64,000 nucleotides of DNA from NCBI GenBank assembly GCA_039881145.1, contig JAYKKI010000153.1:496001-560000 (forward strand), read 5' to 3'. Shown in pieces: positions 36,156-50,926 of the stretch (its first letter is position 1; each line of letters opens with the position of its first letter). Position numbers and translations under genes: made by a program. A model generated the notes under the pieces. It searched no databases. It saw only the letters and a program-made list of their open reading frames with translations, and had not been told where the DNA came from. Source of the stretch: Druceiella hillmani (Eukaryota; Arthropoda; Insecta; Lepidoptera; Hepialidae).

Positions 36156-38525
36156 GGTCAAATCCTTATAATCTCTGGACTGACCTCGCTCCCGCCTCCT
36201 CGATGTAGTTTTTTAAAATTTTTTCATGTGAAATGTGAATTATAGTGCAAATTATGACTATATTTTCTATTGAATTTTGACTCTGTTTTCTATGGATATT
36301 TTAAAAATATCCTGAATTTAAGAGCATGTAAATGCAACTATATATTTTATCCTTTTATTTATGTGTTCGTTGGTATAACAAATAAAGAAAAAATTAAATC
36401 TGTATTCAGATAATATTTTTAGCTTATATCTTTCAATTTTTTTAACGGTTCCTAGATTCCGATGTAACAGGCTAACGTATAGTATCGGCAGCAGTGATGA
36501 CAATTTTCATTTTGATTATATGATCACAAGCATATTTGCATATTCAATAGGTATATGAAAATGATATCATTCAAATTTAAACATCTTTTAGTATAAACCG
36601 ATTTATGAATTAATTATTTTATATTAAAATTAACTATAATTAAAAACAGTAAAAACAAATTAGTTTTTGATAGATACCTGGAATCAACATGGGGGCAATA
36701 ACAAATAGAAGTTTTGTTGTCTTTTTTATGTCCTTTATTTCTTGCAAATATATTTTTAAATAATATAAAGTAAGTTGGAATGTTTTAAATGTCCTTGAAC
36801 AGAATATATTACTGAATTAATCATATTTTGTAAAATGCCACGAGGATATTAAAATGCCGATTTAAGTAAATTTAATCGTTTTGATTTCATGCTTCTTTTA
36901 CGCATAAATCATTAGTTAAATTATTTATAGGAAGAGGTTTTGTTAATAAAAATATCGACAATCTCTAAATAGTGAGACTGAAGTTTTTCTTTCCATACAT
37001 ATTCGTAATTTTAAGTACCGATTAAAATAAGGGTTTAAAAGAATTACAAATATTTCTGAAATAACATATAATTGATATTACTTTAATTAGGAAACCATTT
37101 TTTTATTTCACTATTGATTCACCATTTTACATAGGGGAAATTTTATACAGGTTCACTAAGTTTTATATCCTCACACCGAAAATATTCAAGGCCAACCGTT
37201 TCGATTGGTGTACCTATAAACTACTTTAAACTTTATTTGTATTTTGCTCAACACAGTTATCAAATAAATTAAACTGTAATTGTGACTATATATGTTTTTC
37301 GTAATCTCGTGCAACACGGAGTAATACCGTTCAATAGCATAAAGGGAAGTACTAGTTTACATCTATGCGACACATATCTGATTGGATAACCCGATAATTT
37401 CTGCAGCTATTTAAATAAAAACAATTAAAGTGGTTTCGTTTCTTGAAATCGACTTTTTATTTCTTGAAATAGTGCATTTCAAGCTGGCAGCTTCCAGCTT
37501 TGCAAGCTTTCCAAAATCTTTTTATTACATTTGTCCTGCTTTGTTGGCAATTTGACATTAACATTTATAATACTACGCTACCGATTTTTAATTACCATAC
37601 TTTGCATTACACAAGAAAAGTTTCTTCGAAGAAATGTATTTTCCTATTGTTAAAGGGAACATTTATGTACACTATTTAATTAAAAACGTACTCACTCTTT
37701 ATACTTGATAACTACTTCCCCTGGTGCAGACATGATCTTTTATCGTATGAATTATAACGACATTTCCCACTTTCCCAGGTTGCAAAATTTCTTGACGGAC
37801 TTTTCTCGATTGCACCAAGTTATATGTTTATGACAAGTTAGAAAAAAACTCCTCGAAACTTACCGTCGAAATTGATACGCATAAGTATAATAACTGTAAT
37901 GTAGAAAATATATTCACTGTATAAAAATATAGGAAAAATAAAGGAATAAAAAATACCACTTTATTATTAAATTCCATAACTTTGTTGTCATTGAGAGTTT
38001 CGTGGAGTGATAAAAATGTAATGAGAATAGCACAATTTGTAAATTCACAGGTAATTATTATTACTAATTATAAAATTCTATTTTAATATGGGGTTGTTAC
38101 AAAAATTAGTTCATAATATTAATAAAATATGTTTTAAAAACCGAAAATAGAAAATAACTAGAAAATAAAGCCAAAAATTATTAACTTAAAATAAGTACCT
38201 ATTTATCTGTAATAAATAAATAAGTTACTTATTTTTGAAGTCGATGCCACACTGTCAACCAACATAAATAAATTCATAATTAAATTTAATTTATAATAAA
38301 AAAACTTTTAAACTTATAAACGTTTTAAATTTTAAATTTATAATTAAAAATTTAAAACTTTAACTTCTAATGTACTTACAATATTAAAGAAATTCATAAA
38401 GAGCGTATTATGTAGAGACACTGGTGGAATATCAACATGATATAAAAATGTATTCAACTCTATAAAATCCTACTAACAGACATTAAAACAGCATCAGCTT
38501 CTTGGTGTATGTCCTTTCGAATACA
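36156..38525. other. AT-rich, nothing seen
   Basis: No supported feature. Confidence 0.35.
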
Positions 38526-38554
38526 CATATATTTATATATATATATATATATAA

Positions 38555-38620
<66 letters not shown>
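38526..38620. repeat. (TA)n microsatellite, interrupted
   Basis: TA units with AAATA and GGTA interruptions, followed by a T run. Confidence 0.95.
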
Positions 38621-38628
<8 letters not shown>

Positions 38629-41280
38629 TATTACTAAACATCAATAAAATTTGTTAACGATCCAGTTTATCTTTTTAAAGACGATCAAATTTTTATGATA
38701 ATAATTACAAGTAATGTCGGATGGTTTGATAACTGTATATTATATTTTAATAATTTGTAAATGTTCATTGTAATTTGATAATTTTAATCTAAAAAAGCTC
38801 AATAAAAGTATCAGACTAATTGCGAAAAGTAAGACAGAACAATCAGTCGAATTTATGTTGTTGACCTAGAATTAATTTCATTGAATTTTTTTTATGGCGA
38901 TATGCTAATTAATAATAATTGTAAACCGATTTTATTTGAGATATAATCGCATTATTATTTATATTAACCCGATGAAACGTATTTAAATTTAAATTGGATA
39001 GCGTTAATGAAATTACTTATCTTTTCGATAAAGCTTTATTATATCCACACCAGATTTGAACTTCACATTTCTTGAAGGATAGATAAATGTACGTTGAATG
39101 TTATAGATCCACTTCGTTTTAAATTCTTTGAGCCTAACTTTTTTTTTTTAATAATTCGTTGTGCTGTCGCGTTACATTGCCGATTAATATATATATTAAA
39201 GAAAGTTTACTAAAAGAATTTATTTCTTTACATAATTAAATAAGTTACCATGGTCAATATTACTTATATAAATTACGTGAAATTACGAAAACAAATATTC
39301 ATGCACTTTTCCTGGGTAACATTATTGTTGTACCACCAATATTTGTTAATCAAATAAAATCGTTATGGTTGTAATTACCCTGATTAAATCAGATAAGATT
39401 TTGGATAAGCTCATTATATTAAGCATCTAGGTGTTTCACTAGTTACTGATTCACTTAATACAACCTCACCTTGAATTTACGGAGGTTATAAACGACATAA
39501 TTGTATATACTCTCCGTAAATCTAAAAAAATTCAATTTTTTTATTATGAAGGGTAAATCATGTGATATGAAGACAATCATAAATTAAGGGACCATATAAT
39601 CAACATAATTAAAACACAGAACGTAGTTCGCAAATTTTGAGGTTTGATAAGCATGCTAAATGATAAAATACTTCGTGATTACGGAATTATTTAAAAACAT
39701 TATGATTCTTTTTATAAAACAGTAATTTTATTTATAGCCATATTTGGCGTTCACTGCACCATTGCCTGCTTAATCTTTACAACTTCACACCTTCAAAGTA
39801 TTTAGGATAGGTAAATACAAAAAGTATATAGTTAATCTGTGCATTAGATAGTTAAATACGAGAGCTTGATGTGATTGTCAAACTTTACTGTATTTTAAGT
39901 GAAACTAAGTTTATTGGTTCTTGTTTTAATATTTTTACTAAATTGCATGAAAACTACTAAATTAATTGAACTGATTTTTATTAAAAATCGCGATAATATT
40001 TTTTAATATACAGGTACTAAACATGAGAATTTTCGATCGAGTCTTTTATTCTATTTTTTTAATTTTCTAACTATAATTTTAAAAAATGTCCCAAAAGCAG
40101 GATGTGGAAAAAATATAGTAAATAAGCGAATGCCATACTCTCATACGAATTCATCCCCCTTGTGGCACAAGGTATGTAGAATCTCCGATTTACCCTAATT
40201 ATTAAATATTTAATGCCTCCGATAGTAGAAATAAATGGTACCTGAACTAATATTCACAAAGTGATAACTATCTAAGTTATCTAGTGTTATTTGCTCAAAT
40301 ATTTTTATCTTTTTATTATTTATCTAAATCGCATTATTTATATTAGTTTAAATTTTTGAAAATCGAAAAAGAGAAAAAACCTGTTAAGAACCTATTTACC
40401 AAATCCCAACGCTCGAGAGTTTGTTTATTTATTAGTTTCTTGAGATGTGTATTAGTCTTAAAATCACTTTGTTGGTGTGCAAGAAATTTATGAACTATGC
40501 ATATTTTCTCGATCACTTACAATTGTTACTAAAACGAAAAGATATATTTTTATCTATTTGGTATCCATTTTAATTTCATTTGTATTATTATAATTACGTT
40601 TATAATAACACTTACAAATATTAGTGTTTTAATTCGGATATCATATATTGACCAGGCCATTTTGAGGCCGGATTGACGGAAATAGCTCGTAACTACTAAG
40701 TAAATTCTCCTATTCTTTGGTTAAACAAGCGGTATAAATAAAAATGCTGAAAAGTAAATAGAAATTTGACAAATACAAAAAGAGTGATGCTCTACCATTT
40801 CTTAAATATGCTGACAAGCTTGCTTTCTCTGCCCCTCTTTCCAACTTGTCATCTGGAAATAAGCAACATAGGATCTATTGAGTATAAATATTTAAATTGA
40901 GTACAATACGACAATTGAAGGTCTAGTAATTTTAGTGCCAGTTTATTGTAAACAAATATATTCTAGAATACAAATAGGTCCCAATGAAACATAACAGATT
41001 ATCTTAACAAACCCATTTTGTAGGGGTGAGAAATATTTTAACCTATTTAATTAAATTTACTGCTAATCAATAAAAAAAATTGTTGCTTTCATTCGTGGAA
41101 ACTACTTTACAGCCACCTCTCGACAATCTTTAGAATAATACTGTATCTTATATCGAATGTTAGAAAATATCATTATGCTAAGTAATTTTCAAAGAATAAA
41201 AATACTACAAAACATTTACATATATTATATTTATTGGATATATATTTATTTATCTACTTTAATGCATCTAATTGATACAT
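38621..41280. other. AT-rich, one small hairpin
   Basis: GAATTTACGGAG near 39475 and CTCCGTAAATCT near 39511 form an imperfect hairpin. No coding sequence seen. Confidence 0.35.
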
Positions 41281-41420
41281 ATGGCGCACTTATTGCTATG
41301 AGAGCAATCTCTTACAGACAACCATGACACCAGTCCAGTCCCGCTCGACGAGCGACAGTGCGCGTGCCGTGAAAGGCCTTATACCCTGTGAGCAAACCCA
41401 ACCCACCACGGCGACGATAG
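41281..41420 (-). repeat. tRNA-derived SINE, copy 2
   Basis: The left part (ACTTATTGCTATGAGAG) matches the copy at 4311-4344. The right part (CTCGACGAGCG, AAAGGCC, TATACC, CCACGGCGACGA) matches the copy at 60311-60415. It therefore bridges the two others and defines the family. The box-B region is eroded in this copy. Confidence 0.6.
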
Positions 41421-41530
41421 TGTACGGTGATATCTAGTATTTCAGATTCATACGTGTGGCGGAAATAGTTCCGAATTTTAAACTTTAGGATATCTCATTA
41501 ACACCAAACTGAAAAGAATTTATGTTCCAA

Positions 41531-42860
41531 CTAGCTGTGCCCTCTTTAGCAAATATTATTAAGTTAATTATAGGATTAATACAGTAATGCCAACTAATAT
41601 AGTAATTATAGAAGTAAACTTTTTTTGAACAATTATTGCCAATCATATGATTGCAATAATACATAATCTATACCTTACCCCAGACCCAACAAAATCCATT
41701 AGTTAAAACAGTTTTGAATTTCTTATAGCTTCTCATGGATGGTGCGCGAACAAATAAACAGGCTTGCAGAATATTATTTCTAAATCAATATTTTAATGAT
41801 CTACTACTTTTGTTATGTTAGCCTAAACCTATTACCTATTTTTTTATAAATATCTTCAATATAGCTTCAACATCCATAAATAACTTCTAAACATACATTA
41901 TAGTAAGTATCCGTAAAATTTATATAGGCTACTATGAAATCTACCAAAATAATAAATTAAAAAAATATACAATAGATTCAAATTTTAGACAAGTTGCTAA
42001 AACAAAGCAGTTTGTAACGGATACGCACGTAAATAAAAATGTATAGTATTGAGTGTGCATTTAGATTGCTTACTCAAGCACTTACACCCCCGTACCACTC
42101 CACACGTTACTTTTACTCACACCTGTATATGTTTTGTTGTTGTACTAATGCAATATAAAATTTTCAATTTTCATATCTTCTGACAGAGTAAAATATTTCC
42201 GCTAAAATAAAAATTAAATATTACATCAAGTCAACATCTACGTTACTTAACAAAATTTATCTGAATTAATTGCTCACTTTTTACGTGGTACCTGTTAAAA
42301 CAAATACACAAACAGATAAACGGACCAAAATTCCAAAAATAATGCTTTCGTATTCTATTAATTTTATTATGCACCACTAAAACATTCTTTTGTGATTAAT
42401 ATTATAAAAAGTAAAGTGCGTTTATTTGTTCTTCTTTCACATTGCAATAAAATAACGAATCGATGTGAGATTTTGCACAAAAATAGTAAGCGAGCTGAGA
42501 AATGCCGTACATTAATTTTTATTTGAAAAAATCCCACCCTAATTAATATTATAAACACCAAATTACGTTTGTTTATCCACCTTTCATGTCGCAACGGAGC
42601 GGAGAATCGACATAATTTATTACATAGAGATAGATGGTGGACCGGCAAAATGACATAAGCTAATTTTTTATTTCGGAAAAATAAATCCTAACTAATGTTA
42701 TAATTGAAACTAACAGTATAAATACAAAAGTGTGTGTGTTTGTCCTTCTTTCTAATCGCAATGAACCAATGGGATTTTTTGCATAAAAATAGTTAGTGGC
42801 CCGGGAAATTATAACACTACATTTCATCCCGAGAAATTTCATTTGAAAAGCTTTATTTGA
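41531..42860 (-). mobile_element. Helitron-like non-autonomous element with internal tandem repeats (tentative)
   Basis: On the minus strand, the low-coordinate end reads GCTAAAGAGGGCACAGCTAG followed by host T. This has the same form as the terminus of the coding Helitron at 11982 (AGCGAAGCCGGG...CAGCTAG). Inside are three diverged ~150-bp tandem units at about 42401-42850. No transposition gene is present. The 5' end is undefined. The classification rests on the 3' end and the internal minisatellite, both common in insect Helitrons. Confidence 0.45.
42401..42850. repeat. Three diverged ~150-bp tandem units
   Basis: Each unit has a GTTTATTTGTTCTTCTTTCA-like segment, then GCAAT/GCAACG, then a segment ending TGCAYARARATAG. 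It closes with a CCC-containing segment before AATATTATAA. Units start near 42401, 42549 and 42714. The 93- and 75-codon minus-strand frames here are translations of the repeat, not genes. Confidence 0.75.
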
Positions 42861-43150
42861 AACTAAAAAACTGACGTACAGGAACAAATCATTGTTGCAA
42901 CGGAGAAACGGAGAGCTGTGATTTTTGAAACGTTATTCACGCGACACAAAGAGCAATGGAATAACTCCCTTTGATCCGAAATTTAGAAGGAAATATTTTT
43001 GTTTTCACTGTAATTATTGGACGTTACAACTAATTATTAATAATCACTTAAAATGATAATTATGAAACTTAAAGTAATTAACATAATGTAATCAAATATT
43101 TCCATTCGATTAATTTTCTACCTCGGCTTATGAACAGTTATTCCAACTAA

Positions 43151-43378
43151 TCACACGAACAGTGTTGCTTTATGAGTACTAATGAAAGGCGATATAAAGG
43201 GATTCCGGGACGACCGTTTCCGAGGCCTTCTCAGCGCAGAATGGCTACTAGTAAACACGGAATGCTGTTTGCCGCGCCTGTACAATATAGGAGAACCTGA
43301 TATTATATTTTTTGAATAACGATTATCATTTTTACCTTCAGAATAATTTTTTGGAATAAATACACTTAACTTGCTCAT
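43151..43378 (-). CDS. Candidate short ORF or exon (75 aa)
   Basis: ATG at 43378, in a favourable context (ACTAAAAATGAGC), opens a 75-codon frame ending at 43151. The second half is GC-richer than the surroundings and encodes a basic, Ser/Arg-rich stretch (SALRRPRKRSSRNPF). CTGAAGGTAAAAA could be a splice donor after codon 15 and TTGTACAGGCGCG an acceptor, so the real unit may be two exons. No domain or homologue is recognised. It could also be a fragment of an element I do not know. Confidence 0.25.
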   Translation of the reverse strand: MSKLSVFIPKNYSEGKNDNRYSKNIISGSPILYRRGKQHSVFTSSHSALRRPRKRSSRNPFISPFISTHKATLFV

Positions 43379-44950
<1,572 letters not shown>

Positions 44951-44984
44951 AAACAACATTTTCTGCATATATTTCGAGAGAATA

Positions 44985-46047
44985 ATGGATAAGTTAAGAT
45001 TTGATTTTGCTGTGAAGACAGCATCCGAGAGAAAAACTAACATTTTATGCATAACCTCAATTGCCACAACTAGTGGTCAGATATATGGAATACCACCGGA
45101 ATATCAACCAGTGAATCAACACAAAGCAATTATGAGTACTAACTATGCCAAAATAAAAAAAAAACATTGCAAAGAAGACACCAAACAAGGAAAATTTGGA
45201 TAACTTTGACAGATGAGATATCGGAAGCATATGTGGATGAGGCTCAAAACTTGCAGTTTAATGATGTTTATCTAGAAGAAATAATAGAAACTGAATGTGA
45301 TCCAGAGTCTAAATTAGTGGCTCAAACAACTCTTTGGAAAAACTGTTAGAAAAATTACTCGAAGAAAAAGAACAAAAATCAGAAACTCAAAATCTAGGCA
45401 AGATAGCGAAGAATTTTATGATAGAAAAGTTCACAAGTAAAACCACTAATGCCCACCAGTGGATTAATGATTTTAATAAAGAATGTGAACGTTTCAAAGT
45501 CAACGAAGACAAAAAGAAAATAGAGATTTTGAAAAATTTTATGGAATCGTCAAGTGTACATTGGTACGACTGTATGCTAATAAAATACACAGTAGAATCA
45601 GAGTGAAACAAATGGGAGAAATGCTTTTGTGAGACATTTGCAAATAAAGGTTGGTCATCCATGAGATATGCTCTAGGTTTTAAATACCAAGCAGGTCCGT
45701 TACTCGAGTACGCTCTAAAGAAAGAGAAATTACTACTGGAAGTTAGGAAGAACATTGATACTGGGACTCTTATTGATCTCATAGCATTCGGCTTGCCTAA
45801 TTTTGTTGCCGATAAAATCGACAGTGAAACTTTGCAACAAACAGAAGATTTGTATAATGAAATAGGAAGACTAGAACACCTCGTTGGGAAAACTAAGTAT
45901 GAAAAAAAGGATTTACAAATTCTGACCTCAAACAAAAAAAAATTGAAGAAAGGAAACCATACCAAATGTGTGCCAATGAAAAAAAAGGGAAACGCTATCA
46001 TCCAGAGGAGAATTGCTGGTTTAAAGACAGAACTCAGAAATCAATAG
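44985..46047 (+). pseudogene. gag-like pseudogene of the gypsy element
   Basis: ATG at 44985 follows the 5' LTR by 34 bp. The frame shifts at an A-run near 45155, then again near 45340, with a stop at 45604. Readable parts include KFTSKTTNAHQWINDFNKEC, MRYALGFKYQAGPLLEYALK, KKEKLLLEVRKNIDTGTLID and LPNFVADKIDSETLQQTEDL. In another frame near 45960-46040, GKRYHPEENCWFKDR is the half of a zinc knuckle that follows its first Cys residues. This pattern is typical of arthropod gypsy capsid proteins, which package the element RNA. At least three lesions inactivate it. Confidence 0.8.
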
Positions 46048-46094
46048 TGAGAACAGTAAATAACTCCGAAATAGAAACAGAACTGAATAACAAA

Positions 46095-49000
46095 GATCCA
46101 AAAAACTAGAGGTGCCACCATTAATAAAAATAAATTTACTATTGAATGACACTGTGAAAGTAACTGGAATTTATGATTCAGGTTCAAATGTGTCATTAAT
46201 TAATTCTAAATTATTAAATATACGGAATGAAGAAAAAAGTACATATAATACACAAATAGTAAATTTAAAGACTATTAATGGTGAGAAAAAAACTAAAGGT
46301 ATGGTTACATTAAAAATTAAAATATATAATGTCGAACAAAACATGGATATTTTTGTCATAGACAAAGAAAATTTTAAATATGATTTCCTAATTGGTTTAG
46401 ATTGTATAAGAAAATTCAAGCTTATTCAAAATGAAGACTTAAAAATAACACAAAAAGGTCAGAAAGAAGAGCTTAATATAAAAACGATATAAATGTCAAC
46501 ATTCCTGATGTACTAGGAGACAAAACTGAACCAAGATTAGGAAGCCCTAGAATGGAGAAGGTGAAAAACGAAATAAACTTCAATGAATATATTAAAACTG
46601 ATAAATTTGAAAAGATCGTTAATCATCTAGATAAACAACAACAATTAGAGATTGACGAGCTCATAGACAAATTTAAGACTGTCTTTGCTAATGATAAATA
46701 TGATGTCGGCACTGTACGAGATTATGAAGCTCATATTGACCTGATGGTGGATAAATACTGCTGCAACCGTCCATGTATAGCTGAAGATAGAAGAGAGATA
46801 GAAAAACAAATATCAAAATTATTAGAGAAAAATTTGATTGAGGAATCATATAGCCCGTTTGCTGCCCCAGTAACTCTGGCTTATAAAAAGGAAGATGAAC
46901 GAAAAACAATACTTTGTATAGATTTCAGGGAATTGAACAAGATAATCATCCCACACTCACAGCCATTTTAATTGATTGAAGATCTAATGACAAAAACAGT
47001 AAACTGTAAGTATTTCTCAACGTTTGATATTAATTCAGCGTTTTGGTCAATTCCATTGAAAGTACAGGATAGGTAAAAAACGGCCTTTGTTACTCAGGAA
47101 GGTCACTTTCAATGGACATGCTTACCATTTGGACTAAAAACTGCTCCAGCCATTTTTCAAAGGATAATGACTAACATCATACGAAAGAATAAGCTCTCTG
47201 ATTTTGCAGTAAGTTTCATAGATGATATACTCATTTATTCAAAAACCTTTGAAGAACATATATCACATATATCACGGTTACTGGAGGCAATACAAACGGA
47301 AGGGTTTAGACTAAAACTTACCAAGTGCATATTTGCAAGTAGTTATGCCAAGTATTTAGGCCACATAATAGAAAGCAATTCAGTGAGGCCTCTAAAAGAT
47401 TATTTGGTAGCAGTAAAAGACTTTCCAATACCAGAAACAAGGAAAAATATACGACAATTCCTAGGAAAAGTAAATTTTCATCACAAGCTTGTGCCACACA
47501 GTGCTATCATCTTGGGCCCGTTACACAATTTGTTAAAGAAAGATGTGAAATTCGTGTGGACTGAAGAATGTCAAAAATCATTTGATAAAATGAAAACACT
47601 ACTGTGCTCTGTACCAATTCTGAAAATTTATGATCCAGAATTACCAATAAACATTTATACAGACGCAAGTGCAAAAGGAACAGGCGCAGTGTTAAAACAA
47701 CCTGATAAAAATGGAGACAATAAACCAGTTGCTTATTTTTCAAAAAAAATAACAGATACACAAAACAAGAAGAAGGCAATATACCTAGAATGTTTAGCAA
47801 TAAAAGAAGCTATAAAATACTGGCAGCTTTTGCTTATGGGAAAGGAGTTTACGGTGTATTCTGATCATAAACCACTAGAAAACTTGAATATTAAAGCAAG
47901 ACCTGATGAGGATCTCGGAGACCTAATATATTATTTATCCCAATACAATTTCAAAATTAAATATAATCCTGGAAAAACAAATATAGAGGCAGATTGTTTG
48001 GGCAGAAATCCAGTCCTAGATCCAATTGAAAATAATGATGAATATAAATAAAATAATAATTTGAAAGTGGTAAATTTAATAACTATAGAAGAAATAAAAA
48101 TAGATCAAAATTCAAATCAAGAAATACAAAAAGATAAAAATGGACTTATACTAAGAGATGAAATATACTACAAGAAAAATAAGGGAAGAAACAAAATTAT
48201 ACTATCAGAAGGATTAAGCAAAACATTGATAAAAAGTACACATTACTTATTGCCACCTAGGAACAACACAAATGATAAATAAATTAACAACATACTATTC
48301 AGCGAAGAATATCATAGCAAAAATTAAACAGACTTGCGAAGAATGTGAAATATGCATTAAAAATAAAACAAGGAGAAAGCCGAAATATGGATTATTGTCA
48401 CATTTAGGACCAGCAAGACACCCATTTGAAATTGTATCAATTGATACAATTGGTGGTTTTGGGGGATCTCGGTCAACAAAAAAGTACCTGCATCTTTTAG
48501 TTGATCATTTCACTAGGTATGCTTATATCTTGACGTCAAAAAACCAAAGCTCTAACGATTTTATTAAACTTATTCAATAAGTGACACAAAGTCATAAAAT
48601 TGATATGATATTAACGGACCAATATCCTGGTATAAACTCTAAAGAATGATAACAGTATAAGAATAATTTTTACTGCGGTGGACACTCCTTTTTCAAATGG
48701 GCTTAACGAAAGATTGAACCAAACTTTAGTTAATAAAATAAGATGCCAAATAAATGAAAGCGAAAAAAAGATTGCATGGACAACAATAGCACAGAATTGT
48801 GTAAAGAAATATAATGAAACAGAACACACTGTTACCAAATTTGCACCAAAATACCAATTGAAAGGAGAAAATGTAAATATTCTTCCATCAGAACTAAAAA
48901 CAAGATGTTCAAATGAAGATCTGAGAAGAGATAGAAAATTAGCATGTATGAATGCAATTAAATCTCATGAGTATAATAAGAAGTGATATGACCTATCAAG

Positions 49001-49265
49001 GAGGGAATATGACTTTAAAAAAGGAGATAGAGTCTATGTGGAAAACGATAATCGACTAAATAGGAAGAAAACAGATGAACTGAGAATTGGACTCTACGAG
49101 ATCTTGAAAAAAATTTCTAATACAATTTATGAAGTAGATGCCGGTAACAAGAAGGAAGAATCAAATTTGTTTCATGTTACAAAACTTACTCCATTGTCGA
49201 TTGAGAAAGGAACAATTACGTGCAATCACACTTGTAATTGTTCTTCTCTCGGAGGGGAGATGTAA
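46095..49265 (+). pseudogene. pol pseudogene (protease, RT, RNase H, integrase)
   Basis: Protease at about 46130-46430: GIYDSGSNVSLIN (active-site DSG) and FLIGLD. RT at about 46760-47450: FAAPVTLAYKKEDE, ILCIDFRELNK, FSTFDINSAFWSIP, LPFGLKTAPAIFQR and FIDDILIYS (catalytic DD at 47221-47226). RNase H at about 47640-47990: IYTDASAKGTGAVL, YLECLAIKEAI and VYSDHKPLENL. Integrase: CEECEICIKNKTRRKPKYG (zinc-binding end), SIDTIGGF, ILTDQYPG and NGLNERLNQTLVNKI (DDE residues), and a C-terminal FKKGDRVYVEN segment. In-frame stops lie at 46969 and 47074 in RT, 48049 after RNase H and 48578 in integrase, with frameshifts near 48265 and 48650. The final stop codon (49263) lies inside the first five bases of the 3' LTR, so pol reads through the polypurine tract. 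Confidence 0.95.
49251..49260 (+). other. Polypurine tract
   Basis: GGAGGGGAGA immediately before the 3' LTR. This is the expected primer site for plus-strand DNA synthesis. Confidence 0.9.
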
Positions 49266-49645
49266 AGAAAACCTATAGGTATCCTTCCATTTAAACTTTG
49301 CCGCGTTATCTATGATAAGTTCCATACAGGTCGCTGTTAGCTTTCGTATAAAACGTCAAAAGATTTTGAGAGGTTAGATTTGTTTTTGATTCAGTATTAA
49401 TTATTATTATTTTTAATTATTATTATTGTAAAAAGCTTACCTGTCGAATTCAGATGATAAACCCGAAATAAGGGCTTTAAATGTTGTTCCTTTTATCCAC
49501 AGGTGAGTAAATGTTTAGTTTATAAGATAATGTTACTAGCAAATTGTAGAAGGAACGTTTTACAAGTAAATAAATCTTTTATCCACAGAAACGCAATTAC
49601 GTCTTTATTTCAACAAGTTCGAAACAGAATCCAATAAAAACATTA

Positions 49646-49647
<2 letters not shown>
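49261..49647 (+). repeat. 3' LTR (387 bp)
   Basis: Starts TGTAAAGAAAACC at 49261. It contains TATAAAA at 49348-49354 (candidate promoter) and AATAAA near its end (candidate polyadenylation signal). It ends ...AAAACATTATA, merging into a (TA)n tract. Confidence 0.93.
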
Positions 49648-49720
<73 letters not shown>

Positions 49721-49727
49721 AAATAAA
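49648..49727. repeat. (TA)n(TG)n microsatellite, right flank of the retrotransposon
   Basis: TA units ending in TGTGTGTGTGTG. It is probably the continuation of the tract at 44489-44594 that the element entered. Confidence 0.9.
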
Positions 49728-50875
49728 CTAAACGTCGCCTTCAGTCCGTAGTATGCGTCATGGGTAGATTTCAATACGCCTTTCTTTTAAATTAAACCCC
49801 TTTTTTCTAAAATTAAAAAATTATCGTAAGTCATTAACATGAAAATGAAAAGATCTGTATATTTTATTTTAATAAACATTAAAAATTTGGCAATAATGTA
49901 TAATTACCTTTCTTAGCGATAATTCGTGATTTTGAATTTACTGACTAATGCTTTCGTTTGCATCATTTTGAAAGAAAGGTTAAATAAATAAAAGGATTAA
50001 AAAAGAATTGAATTTAAAGGTCAAATTTGTTCATAACTCGTATATAAAAATTATTGGCAGTTGAAAATCTTTAACAACCATCATTATTCCCCCAAATATT
50101 TAAGATCACAAAGAATACTATCGTCAATTTTTAATATAAACTTATCGAAATATGATTATTTGCTTCTTAACAATAATAATATTTTAATTACGATTTGAAA
50201 GCCAATATTGATTCATTATTTATTATTTAATATGGAAACCTCACAGATTACATTTAAGTCGAGGATGTTTCAACAGTGGTTTAAATCTTTTTGAAGATTT
50301 AATTATTGTTTTTTAAATGTTTATTTTTTATAAAATGTGGATTTGTGCGTATCAGAAATTATTGAATATGTCGATTACTGGTGCGAATGAATATTTCAGG
50401 ATATACTGAATACAATTATAATACTGGCAAAGTATTTAACCTGTGTGGTGTGCAGTTTCGAAACCGAACATTTAAATGAGGTGGGTGGAATATATTCTAA
50501 AGCAAAATAATTCTATTTTTTATTATGTACGCATGCACAAACTAATTTTCAATTAACGTCAATAATTATTAGGAACATCTTACGTCAACATATGTACTTA
50601 GTGAACGAATTAATCATGAAAGAAAGTAGAAATTTATCGGATTAAGCGCATTATTTCGTTAATTTTCTACTTATTAACATTGTAATATATAAATAAAGTA
50701 TGCTAAGTTAATTAAGAACGAAACGCATACTTTGTTTTCCATTTTTTTAAAAACAAATAAACAATTTCATTTTACACATCATAATGATTACATACACAAT
50801 TTGAACTTTTATTACTAACCATTAAATTTACTGGCATAAAAAAACGACTTCAAATTAATTTTAATTATTTATATT
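49728..50875. other. AT-rich, nothing seen
   Basis: No supported gene or repeat. Confidence 0.35.
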
Positions 50876-50877
50876 TG

Positions 50878-50911
<34 letters not shown>

Positions 50912-50913
50912 TA
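50876..50913. repeat. (TA)n microsatellite
   Basis: Lies just outside the left arm of the large inverted repeat. Confidence 0.9.
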
Positions 50914-50926
50914 AGGGTATTAAATT

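Noticed and set aside
42367..42887. Two minus-strand ORFs of 93 and 75 codons with similar sequences
   Set aside because: They are translations of the same ~150-bp tandem unit, so their similarity reflects the DNA repeat rather than a gene family.
45387..46001. 204-codon minus-strand ORF, the longest on that strand
   Set aside because: Antisense shadow of the gypsy gag region, with no motif of its own. Similar shadows occur at 46171, 46688, 47507 and 48611.
48278..48285. Programmed frameshift in the gypsy pol near the integrase start
   Set aside because: The element has many other lesions and no slippery heptamer with a structured region is evident. Simple mutation is the better explanation.
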